64,000 nt of DNA. Origin: Hermatobates lingyangjiaoensis (taxonomy: Eukaryota > Arthropoda > Insecta > Hemiptera > Hermatobatidae). A program made the translations under genes and the position numbers. This document shows, one piece after another, positions 24,754 through 37,000 of this stretch. Positions within the stretch are counted from its first letter, which is position 1. Every line of letters begins with the position of its first letter. The notes beneath the pieces were generated by a model that had not been told where the DNA came from, made no database searches, and saw only the letters and a program-made list of their open reading frames with translations. The stretch spans positions 62,001 to 126,000 of the forward strand of contig JAPFBL010000166.1 of the NCBI GenBank assembly GCA_026182355.1, in the 5' to 3' direction.

Positions 24754-25003
24754 GACAAAATGCTCATTGTTGCATTGATGTCTCAGCCAAAAAGTCTTTG
24801 CTAATGGGTAGATGACCGACCAGAGAGGATCCGGGGGATATCTACGAAGGAGATGGTCCCCAGGGGGCCTTTGTAGAATACCGTCGACCCCTCGCGTAAT
24901 TGACTTACAGGTCGATACTCGCAATCGATTCTAGGTCGACGCTCTTTGTGCCTGACAATCAGGCGGATCCAATACCATCCTATCATCCTCAAAGGACCTG
25001 AAG
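24754..25003 (+). other. Coding-like island upstream of the DUF4774 promoter
   Basis: A GC-richer stretch bounded by a strong plus-strand acceptor (T-run plus TAG at 24754). One plus frame reads EDPGDIYEGDGPQGAFVEYR with stop TAA at 24897, then in the same frame LFVPDNQADPIPSYHPQRT and stop. In-frame stops at 24813 and 24897 argue against one intact exon. On the minus strand there is also an acceptor (TTTTTTCTTCAG before 25000) and a donor (CCT/GTAAGT near 24912) around an open frame. It may be a terminal exon of another paralog, a degraded exon, or proximal regulatory DNA. Confidence 0.3.
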
Positions 25004-25107
25004 AAAAAAAAACAAGAAAAGAATTTATAAATAAAGAAAGATGTTGACAAAGAAGTATTGTGGAGGGTGCGCGGAGGGGTGGCGAGGAGCGCGCGTACGT
25101 GTTCCTC

Positions 25108-25145
25108 TATATAACGGCCCGCCGGCCCCCGCTTCTTCACTCGTA
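25108..25145 (+). promoter_or_regulatory. Core promoter: TATA box and initiator
   Basis: TATATAAC at 25108-25115 sits 31 bp before the A of TCACT (25137-25141), a good fit to the arthropod initiator, and 57 bp before the ATG at 25165. The surrounding GC-rich block contrasts with the AT-rich background. The predicted 5' UTR is only about 26 nt. Confidence 0.75.
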
Positions 25146-25164
25146 CTCCGTACACTCCTTCGAC

Positions 25165-25185
25165 ATGATCTTCCTTCTTCTTCAG
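25165..25185 (+). CDS. DUF4774 gene exon 1 (start of signal peptide)
   Basis: ATG to CAG encodes MIFLLLQ, followed by donor GTATAC. The intron is phase 0. A tiny first exon ending inside the signal peptide is common in insect cuticular and other secreted protein genes. The start is fixed by the TATA box and initiator upstream. Confidence 0.78.
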
Positions 25186-28017
25186 GTATACTTGCATCAT
25201 ATCCTCTCCTTTACTACAATTAAAAGAAAAACGAAAACTAATCTCTTCTTAAGTAATACTTTTGAAAAAAATTGAATTATATCAGATATAATCTGCCAAA
25301 CAACATATTGCTGTAACTGTAGATGCCTCAAATTCTAATCACAATGCTATTAATTTCATTTTTTCTGTAATGATAACAGATAAGTTTTCAGTTTGACACT
25401 TAATATCAAATGATGAAAGGTTTTATCTTAAAAAATATACAGGTTTCATAAACACTCCTACTTACCTAATTAAAGTGCTAATGTGATTTTTACTGGTGCG
25501 GTACTGTTACTTTGTGTAGCGCAGTGATTTATCAAAGTGCCTTTAGAAAGGGCTATGACCCCCGCACCAACATGCCTGTCCCACGCTCCTAGAGACCACT
25601 GCCAATGTCTTCCGCATCCTAATATGTTTGCTCTCACATCCTTACTTGTTCTGCTCCCGCATTAACAGTAATCATCTATAATCCATCTCATCATGACCAA
25701 AACAACATTTCAATTCTTCACTTTGTCTACGATTAATTTTTATCTCATATTGAATTCGATGATGAAGTATTTCACAAATATTAGAGTAATCAGTATACAG
25801 TTCACGTTTATTAATAACTAATTAATATTGATAAATAATTTATTAGTATCTTATTTATTATCAACTTTGATATTGCCATATATACTGATAAAATTAAACA
25901 ATAAATAGTCCTTGAGTTGTACATTTATACTTCCTTTAGTGTTACCTTTTCATAATTGTGTTTATGTATAGTTGAATAAGTAATGTATTCCTTTTGTTTG
26001 CTTCATATTGAAATGATTAACCATCCAAAATATTTTCGTTTGCAATTTTCAATGACCATTATTATATATTATAATTAGAAATGTGATAAAATTTGTTTAA
26101 AAGTTTTGAACTTTATGTATATATATATACATAATATAACATAATATACATAATATATATATATATATATATATATATAAAGAAGTGTTGGCACTGTGCA
26201 AAGAAATATATGAAGATTATCAAAGATGTGGTTTTCTACTCATAGTATAGAGTTAGTGATCAGAAGGTTCAACCAGCTGTTGACAAATCTAAACAAAAAT
26301 ATTCTTATCATAAACAGACCTTCTTTGTATGTATACATTGCATGTACATTGCATGTAGTAGTTTGGGTATTCTTAAAATTACATTAATACCCAACAGGAT
26401 AATCACGATCATTCCAGGTATGTTTTTGTTGTTTGTTTTTGTTTTTTTTGTTCATTTTTTAATCCACATTACATTTTTTAAAATTTCCACTACCCTCTAT
26501 ATTTTGTTGATAATTTTATGATTTCATTACTTGTGCAATTTGTTATTGTATGGTATTTACTCATATTGGAGAATTTCAAAAATTACGTCTCCACACAAAA
26601 ACCATTTAGAGTTTGAAATACTTTGTTAGTTTTGATATAAAATTCTTTTGTGTGGAGACGTGATTTTTAAAATTCTCCAACATTTTATGATTTCCTTTTA
26701 TATTGTTTTTCCTATAGTATTTTTTAAAATATAACTTTAGCATGCCCAATTAAATACTTTATTCAAAAGAATATTTCATTTAAATCATGCATCATTGATT
26801 ATCCCAGTAATTTTGTTGTACGTATAACAGTCAATAAAGTAGTGTCTAGCATCTATTCTACGACAAAATAAAAGGTAATACAGTTTCTCACACTGATTAT
26901 TCGATAGACCCTTTGAAAGTGGTTTTTAATTGGAGCTTTAGTCGCTAGTTTGGTTTGAATATATTTTACAAAATTGGTATGGTATAAATTATAATTGGAT
27001 GTAAATTACAATTCAAGCTATAAACATTTAAAACTAATCAATGGCTTAAAATGAAAGAGAATCCCTGAACCCAATCAAAGCGACATCTACATAGAAATGA
27101 AATGTGGTATATTCCCTTAATCAGAATGCTAGCAGAGAGCTATAATTAACAAAGGAATCATTTTAAAACAATTCAACATTTTTGGCATTTACTAACGCGT
27201 TTTATTTATTGTTTTTCTCTACAAACGTGAATCATTAATACAAATATACCATTTCTATTGCTAGATTTAATGAATACCTATAAAAATTGAATGATGAATA
27301 ATTTTATTTGATATAAAAAAAATAACTACTAAAACCATCAGTAATTCTTAGTTGTATCTCTGCGCTGAACTGCATCTTATTTGATTATATTAGATAATTT
27401 AAATAACGAATGAAGATTATTTAAACTGAGATGTGAATAGATCTCAGCGTAGATAGGCAGCAGTTCTTCCTTAAGACATGTTTTTTATTAACGTGAACCG
27501 CTGTCTCGGCACTCACGACCTTCTGATTGAGAGATTCGAATTTACGAACCAATTTCCTTTTATCTAGGATTAATCAAAACAGGAGTTTGTCGTGTAACAT
27601 GTTTCATAAGTATAAAAGAAGCCTATAATACATATATATTTATATGTATTATCCTTATGAAACATCTGACTGGGCCATCCTCTTATTTCTACTGACACTT
27701 GCTAGATGGAAATTGGTTTTTCTTCTGATGAATCTGTCAATTATAAAATCATAAATGCCGAGATTCAGGTTCACTTTAATGAAAAAGAAACATGATTATT
27801 ATTACATAATAACTAATGACATTTTGTTTTTGAATATACTAGCGAGACAACTAGCTATATTACCATAGCAAAAGAATAAATCCAGTGTCAGGCAAAGGAT
27901 ACAGAACACAGCTTTATGGATTCGCAAATGTGTTTGTTTGATTATTATGTTTATCCTCATTAATTTGAGGATAAAAACATCTCAAGGATTCCAGTTGACA
28001 TTAATATATATATAAAC

Positions 28018-28059
<42 letters not shown>

Positions 28060-31000
28060 CTGTATAAAACACAAGATAAGTTAGAGTTGGGACTAAGATA
28101 TTCCGTAACGTTGCTGGTCGTTATGATCTTAGTTCTAAATATAAAATTCCATATTGTGGTTTATAAATTTACCTCAGTATAGTGCAATTAAGGGGCCATA
28201 AAATTATTGATAAGTGCGTATAAGCACACATTTTCATAATATCTGCCTTAAAAATTGTTTTGAAAATAATATAATTATAATTTAAAATTCATAATCCTTA
28301 CTAGGGTGTATGCCCGCATGAACAATTCGGTATTTGATGAGAGTAAATCAATTTTCCAGGTAATTTTAAATCCATTTAATGGTTTTTTTATTTTTTTTAT
28401 TCTTGTCCTCTTAGTTTCACTATATTATACTTTTTAAATGGTCAATCATGTTATATTCTTTGGAATTTGGAATATTAACGCTACCAATCGTCGTTTTATA
28501 CTTTTTCGTCTGAAGGGGAGTTATCTTTATTTTCAAGTAATAAAGATTGTATATCACTACATAGGAGCCATAAAGGCTGCAAAGTTTATTAGCTGCAGGA
28601 TAGCAAAAAGCAGGTTGGCAACGACTTATCTAAATTCTTTTGCAGGCAAAAAAAAATGTAGAAATGGGCTCACCCATCACTAAAAATAGGTACCGAATAA
28701 TACATGAGCCACAAATTCCACCCCAAGAACAGCACTAAAAAGGTGAAAGCCTTATAAGTGTGGTGATTGAAAAAAAAGAAGTGTTTTTTTCGCGAGACTG
28801 AGGTCGGGAGCGTGAACTTGCAAACCGGTAAGGCAGCCAGCTGGTCAGCGAGCCATCCTTAAATTAGGCATCCTGCCAATTTCTTCTTGCCCTAAACAAC
28901 AATTCAAACCTTGTTCGTACTCTTTCTCTGGAAATAGTAAAACAACAGAAAAATGTGAATTACATTTATCAAAGTGACTCAAAAGTTCAACTTGCCCCCA
29001 TTACAGATTAATTTGATAAATGTATTAATTTTTAGTAGAGACAATTAATTTTATTTTATCTCATTTATTAAATAAGATTTATGACTTGTTATCTTATAAT
29101 TTAAATTAAAGTAATATTTAAAATTTGTAGCACTAAGGTACATATTGTACTTTAAATTCTGTAATTTAATAACAGAAGATATTGTTAGATCCCATCTATA
29201 TTAATGATAAGCTATGTCATCATAAAGAAAATTTTATCAATTTTTTTATTTTGGAAGTAAACTTAAGTGATAAACAAGCAATGGTATTTAAAAGAACCTC
29301 TTCTCACTAACAGAAAAACTTTGATTGAGTTCAATTGGACCTTGGGGAGGGAAACATGAATTAACGAGGATTGTTCTGAAAGGCTATGTGCCTTCACTGG
29401 TGCACCACACACCATAAGTGACCACACAACATGTCACATATCTCGGTAAATAAAATCACTCACTTAATATAAATGATAATCCAGTTTATCGAACCTTAGG
29501 AATACCTCTATGCTTATCCAATTAGATAAGTAATGAATAAATTTAAAAAAATAATTGATAATATATTTGAAAAATCTCAAGAAATACGGAAATAGTCATT
29601 GACTAAAGTTTAACCACTCACATTGAAAAAGAAGCCTACTCGTACTTCTTTATAATGTTAATAGAGAGGGGAATATGATTTTCTCACTCAATTGATAAAA
29701 ACAACTTTTGAAAATTTATGTTCTATAAATTACTTGTCGGGGAACAAAATTATGTTTGAGAACCTGAACTAAAACTAATTTACTTTAGACTTAACCTTTT
29801 TTATAGATCGTATTTTTCCTTTAGGCGTAATCGCTAATACTAGACCTGAACAACACTTCCATCTGAACCTATAATTATAGTTGGATACAAACTTAATTAT
29901 ATGATAATTAGTTTTTAGGGCTTCATTTATATTCAGGTTTGTCCTATTAAATGAACTGAAGATGTGAAACAATTAAATTGTTAAAATTATGTATTAATAG
30001 CTGTTGAAAAATAGCCTTTTATTTGTTACAAGGAAGAACAGTAAACATAAATTTGTGATGAAACCCCTTCACTAGTGTAATCGAAGTCAATTGTTTTACT
30101 AAACCTGAGAAATGTGGAATTATGCTAATCTATGTATATGCCATTCATTGCTACCAGCACAAACTGCAATATATGTCAGCACATTATCACAATAAGTTGG
30201 TTGGTGTAATGCAGGATGGTGAAGCGATACAGGGTAATGTGTGTCATAAAGTAGACGTTGAGCCCCACTCTTCATTTGGACACATCGACGGACAATAAAA
30301 ACACACACAGTAAAGCTGGACTGTTGATTGGTTCATGTAATTGTTTTTAATGCCTTCTTTTTCTTTCCAATGGTACAACTCCTTGAATGAATTGGATTTT
30401 CATTGGTTAGCTTCACTGATTGTCACTGCTTCAAAATCTTTCTTCTTGAAGAGAAATGACTACTCTAGTCATAATCTTGACTAACAGCTATGCCTTCTAA
30501 TTCTAGTATTGAATTCCTTAAATTCATTTGCTAGCTCTGGGCACAAATACTTCAAAAGCCTCAATGTTTTTGATATAATCGTGGGTGCTTAGTCCTTCCA
30601 AAGGTCTCCTACAGCTATGTAGATTTCTTGACTGCCATAATTTATGCCAGTATTTTTGAAAATCGGAATATTTGAAAAAATATAAAGCTTTTTAGAAAAT
30701 TAAAAAAGTTCAGCGCACCATTTAAATTTGAGTTTTTTTTAACATTAATAAATATTTTGTTATCGCCCAATTTTCAAATGTCAATGTATGCAACAAAAAT
30801 CTTATCCAAGGAGAATAATTTTGATGTTACTGAACGTACCTCAGGTAGACTTCTCTTATCCTTGCATTTTTAATTTAGTACGAAAAATGTACAAATACCA
30901 CAAAAAGTTTTAGTAATTTTTTTGCGGATTGAACTCATCAAGATAAAATTACTTTATCAATTCAATATGATAATTATTATTTAAAAGTCTTATAACTCCA

Positions 31001-34000
31001 GCATTTAATTTTTAGAATTTCACTCTAGACAAAATTTTCCCTGAAGAGAATTTTATGTTTGATACTAATTTCACAAATAAACATAATTTTTTTGCACAAC
31101 AAAGATCATCACAACAATATTATTTCACCCTCGATCTTTTCTACAGAAAATCATTTTTATGAAGCTAATTTAGAACATTGCTTAAAATTAAAACAGCATT
31201 ATGCAAATCACCCTTACCCCAAATTATTATAAGAATAAGAATTAAATTTAACTTTTATAACAATCAATTTAAAATTACTTAATTTTTATCAATAAATATA
31301 ATTATATAAAATTTGCTACTTACTGTCAATGGATTTAGTAGAAAGCGGTCTATTAAAGAATCCTAACTTTCAAAAACTATATAAATCGCTGAAAAACTGA
31401 TAATCGTCTCTTTTCATAGATGTTTGTCCAACCGCTAGTTTTCTATAAGTTAAATTTTGTTTCATTTATATTATCGTACTTTATACCTTTAGATAGTATT
31501 ACCTTTAAATTTAACTTTTTTTTTATCACCAGATTATCAAGAAAAATGGTCTTTCTTTTGATATAATGTATTTTGAAGCTCTTTTTTTTATGATTCAATG
31601 GAAAAACTGTACTGCTCTTGTCCTAATCAAAGACTAGTTGTATATCAAATTTCATAATTTTATGAACGCTAAGATCTATAAAATTGTTACTAGTTTTTGG
31701 AAATACATGAACCCATTTGGAAATAAATGGATAGATAATATCTACAAATCCTAAAAAATTATGTAACCAAATTTTATCATAATCGCTGTACTTGAAGTAG
31801 AAAAAAAAATTAAGGTTGTAAAGGTTTAAACTATGGTTTAATTATAAACCATTGGTTGTCTTAACCACTGGAGGCAACTGTATGTCATTTAGATATATTT
31901 ATCGCAGCTTTGTCAATCAAGGATAATTTTTAAATTTACTGAAGCAATCTCCTTGTGAAGAATGGATACAAAGTATAAATAAATAAAAAGACCTGGATAG
32001 TGTTTTCTTTAAAACTGTCTAGTATTTGAAATCACTATGTATTCTAAGAAGACTTTTGCCAGGGCCTTTGAAGTACAGGTAATGAAGTAATGCTTTGTAA
32101 GATTCATGAGCACAGACGGGGGCTTGTGCAGCATCAGTTTTCGAGTATAAGCGAGTTGAGATATTATGTAAATTAGTCAAGACGGTCTTCTTGTATTTCA
32201 CAACTTTGACATGAATATTCAGTTTCACTCAAACTTTTAAAGAACAGTCTAACTTTTTCTTTAAACAGTTTTTGTAGAAGTTTGACATTTATGACTCCTA
32301 TACTTAGTTTAAAGTGTCACAAATTTACGATTTATTCTTAACTGAATAAGAATTGAAAGTTTAGTTTCCACTTAACATGACTATATTAATGTTGCATCAT
32401 ACTGTAATACCACAGTTCATTGTATCACTTGTAAAGTCAGAATGCACTAGTATTTAAAAAGGATGTAGGAACTAGAAATATGATTTGGAGAAGAGAAGTA
32501 TAGCAGAATCGAACTGCGGAATCATCTAAAAATGTACAGGCCTGGGTAACTCATGGCTTGTGTTATATCCTCTGGACTGGTAGATCCAGGGTTCCATTCT
32601 CACTCAAACCCTCGATTTTTTCATGGAGTAGGTAGAAAAATTTGAACACAATCGGAGAGGATGTTAAACAGTTGATCCTGTGCTTGCACGATGTCAGGCA
32701 CTCGTTAAAAATCGCCACTGAATTACTTTTGGACTCCTAATGTTGATGTTCATTGCGTGGTATCAAAACATGTAACTTGAAACTTTACATGTAGTAATAT
32801 GTGTACAAAGTGTCAATCTTGACCTATGTCAGTTCTCTCGTGGGATGACCTCTGCAACCTAACCTAACCCAGACCCTTTTTTAAATTTAATACTTGACGT
32901 TTACATATCGAGTCTTACCTCACAGTTTTATTGTCAAAAACTGTTGATGTTGATCAATTATGCCAAACATTTAGTTTAGTTAATATAGTTTGTATTTTAT
33001 TTTTAAAAAGAGGATATAAGGTATCAGGTTGATTATATATAAAACATCATAAAATGTTGAAGTTTATCTAAGTTTGGATGACAGAGAAAGGAAGAAAGTA
33101 GTAAACAAAAAAGCTACTGGAGATGTTGTAGTGGCTAGGAGATGGCAAGGTTGTGTGATGAAGTGTAAGCGATGCGGGCAGTGACCTTGGTGTGTGTCAC
33201 AGCCCACACGAATCCAGCCCTTGAAAGATGAGTCTGCAGCATTGAACAAGCACCTGCCAACACCAACCATCCCTGCTTGCTTGCGAAACAAACGACTTTC
33301 TAAAAGGAAACGCCTTTTAACCAGTACTGTTTAAATGTATATGACAAGCACTCATATTCATCTTAACACAAAGACAACAACTTTAGAATGTTAAATATCT
33401 TCACAGAAAACTTATTTGATCCGCAAAAATTGATACTACTTCCAAAAATAGCAAATATAGAAGATGAAAGAGACTCTATTAAAGTATTACTTAAGCAACA
33501 GACCACATATCAGAAATGAAGAATATCTAATGTAATGACTTTGCAGCGTTTGTTTGATATTAAAGTCCTCCTGGTGTTTTTGTGGTAGACTTTCCATAAC
33601 CATAAATACCGTGGTGCCTCGAAGTTCCAACGACTTCGAACTCAAACAAATTGGAGTTTTGAATAGCGATGTCGAGAACATTATGCTCCGAGAATTTGAA
33701 TATAATTTTGTTACTCGAACAGTCGAAAAAACCCGGCTGCGACCACACATAGTCGAGCTTAGTTTATATACACGTTTTTATGAAGAGAAACCTGCAATAT
33801 TCAAAAAATAATAACTATATATGATTTGACCGAACAGATTATGGGAAAATTAGTTTTGGTTTCCTGGAAAGAATTTTGGTCGAAAATCAATGTACTACTG
33901 TATTCTCAAACTATATGACACCAGACTACTTCAAAATGTAGATTAGGTCAATGTATTATATGGTACACTGCATCGTGGTTTTCTTTTAAATAAATTTAAA

Positions 34001-37000
34001 AGACATTTATTTTCAATCAGTTTTATTGAAAAATAAACTTAGGGTTCCTGATTTGTATAATTTTATGATTTATTATAATAGTAATATATCATTAAATATA
34101 TCAAAAGATAAAAAAATGAAATATTCTGTGGGACAACACCGTTTGACGATCTTATGTATGATTATCTGTATCCATCTCATCACCGTGGTATTGAATAATA
34201 TTTAAACGAATCCGGGTGATAGACTGCAAAGAACTTATTAGTGCTACCGGTGGTTAGGTCGATGATTTTAAGTTTTTTCCTTCGGTTAGGAAAGTTTTCT
34301 GTAAGAGATTCTCGGAGCACTCCTCCCAGTCTCCATAACCATAAGAGGTGGCTCAGCATGGTCACGAAGATAGGAACTTGGTGGTCATAGTGTCTTCCCT
34401 GCATAAGTAGTAAGTCTGTTGGCAAAACACCTTGGACTTATCTAGATCGGTATGTGATTAACAGTCACCTAACAATAGAATCTACATGCGGGTAGCGCCA
34501 AAATAAGATGATTATTTGTGTTAATTGTAAACTGAATAAACAAAACAACATTTTTGGTCTCTGAATCACTAGGAATTAATTTAAACTGCATTCTTCTATT
34601 CACGCCAAATTCACAACTTATTGTAAATTTTTATCAGTGAAGGTTTATTAATTCCTTTGAAAGAATTCACTTAATAAGAGATGCATACGCATCAGACAAT
34701 ATTATAGGTGCAATTTGATATTCGAACTTCTTCTACAATATCAATACTGTGATCAAATTAAAAACAAATTTCGATGTTCTATGCTTTAACTGTTGAAATA
34801 ACTACGGCTACGAGCTTATTATTCAATATATTAATAAATTTGACATGCAATATTGTTTTATAAATAACCGACTTGACACCTGAGAAGAGAATAAAACAAT
34901 AATTATAGCGTTTTTCACAAACTTGCAGTTCCAATTTTATCAACAAAATGAGGTAAAAAGAAATGAAATATTATCATATATTTTAGAGAACAAAATTAAT
35001 GTAACTCTTCAATAGGAATGCTTACATACTGCCCAATGAATATCAATATGTAAAGAAACGATATTTCACATATTTAAGGTGTCTTAAGATTTTGAGAGCT
35101 TAGATGACATCACAGAAGAAACATTTTGGAATGAAATTTATAAAAAATCAAATTTATAATCTAATAAGTGTTTTCAATTTCATCTAAAGTCATTAGTTTT
35201 TAAAATATATTATTTTTGATATTTTGTTTACTAGTTAACATCGCTTACAACGGCTACAGATTTAAGATATAATTAACGATACCAATATGATGGCGACGTA
35301 CCACAAAAATACTTACACAGAGTAAGTACAGTCCTTCAAAATGATCAAAAATAATATCAAAACCTGACTTCTAAACTGAATTTTTTCAAATAATATATGA
35401 ACAAATTTTTTGAGATTCTTTTGATCGAAACTCATTTTCAGGGAAATGAGACCTCTCTGCTTTAGACTGTATCTCATTCGTGCATTTTTAGAGTCTATTC
35501 TTTCCAATACCGTTTGGTTTGACATTAAAATCAGTCAGTAGTGATGTGACCAATGGGGGGAAGCCAACTCGCCTTGATGTGACTACTCCAAGTTCAAGGT
35601 ATCAGTGGCGGGGAAATATCATAAATTAGATTATAAACCGCTCCGATTTGTTAGAGGTTTCTCTGAAAATAACCATGTCTACTGAGGAAAGGGTCAGTGA
35701 GCCATGCACAACAAGGTGCATGCCAAAAGAGTGGCCTCTTGGTCTTTTACAAGTTCCTTCGCTTCGATTACTCTACTTGGCGGGATTCTAGCTACAATTA
35801 GCTAGAAAAAGGAAAACCCTTATATAAAAAAATAAAAATTTCCTTGGCTAGTGTGAACCTTTGACCAGTGACGATGATAAAACAGTAATTCAAGTTTTGA
35901 CAACCGGACTGCTTCAAAAGCCATTTTATAGAACTTATAAAAATATCAAATCGTCACATGTAGCCCAGACAGAATCTATACGTTGAAAAGCACACAGTCT
36001 CGAAGTATCATTGAGCATTGCAAGTCACAAGACCGAGTCGTTCCATTAAAAAATGCAACTGCGACCTCTAGCACAATTAAACTGTAGCTGTTGAGAAAAG
36101 GTACGTCCTAGTGGCTCCATGTGGCATGTGAGCTTACTTAAAGATAGTTATTAATAACAGTAATTAATAAAGTCATAATTTAAGTCTGTATATTACTTAA
36201 TCGAGAGATAGTAATAATTAAATATATACATATATTTTACCTGCAACTATTTTTGAAGAGCAGTAAATAGATATATATAATAATACCTCTTTGAGGTGAT
36301 TGCTCTTAATAGTTTATACATTTTAAGAAAATGTTGAGTTAATATGATAACTGCTTCAAGCAATACAACAACACTTATAAATAGAGAGTTAATCGTCATA
36401 TGGTGCCGATACTCAATCTATACACTGAAAAGCACACAGTCTCGAGACAGAGTTTACAATTGAAATTCGTGAAACCTCGAGGTTGCTTTTAAAAATGTAA
36501 TGTGATCTCTAGCACAATTGATCTGAAGGGATGTACGAATACACTCGATTTTTATATTTTACTGACTATGTATCTGAACACGCCAGTAGAGGACTACAGA
36601 GCATATCAAGTTTCATATTATTGTGATTAGCAAGTGCTGACTGTTGGCAGGTGGCGGCGGGTTTGGCAGCCGTCTGCACGGGGTTTCCTAGCTATCCAGA
36701 GCAGAGGTTCTACTATGAACTGCCCACGAGCCGTCACCAGTACATGTGGCCTCATCACCAGCTGCTAGCTCAACCCCTCGTCTATCACCAACCCATCCCA
36801 TCCTACCTCTCGTAAGTCCACAACCACACTTCCTTTCAACTAGATACAGCAGATTCTTTCCATTTTCATTTTCAGAAATTCACAAGAAAAAGTATAATTA
36901 CAGTTACAAAAATAGCCATATAGGTATCAATCAAACTGCTTCAAAAGTACTAGAATTTTATTTTCTATTTTATTATTCTTATTTATAGTTATATATCACA

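Noticed and set aside
13725..25670. Similarity between the GC-richer patches at 13.73-13.90 kb and 25.49-25.67 kb
   Set aside because: Only short pieces (cttccgcat, cctaat, ccttncttnttnt) align by eye; not above chance without a computed alignment.
28438..28683. 81-codon frame in intron 1
   Set aside because: No domain, no splice sites in phase with the gene and AT-driven composition.
34180..34425. 81-codon minus-strand frame in intron 1
   Set aside because: Some protein-like text but no recognisable motif; likely a decayed repeat and not strong enough to call.
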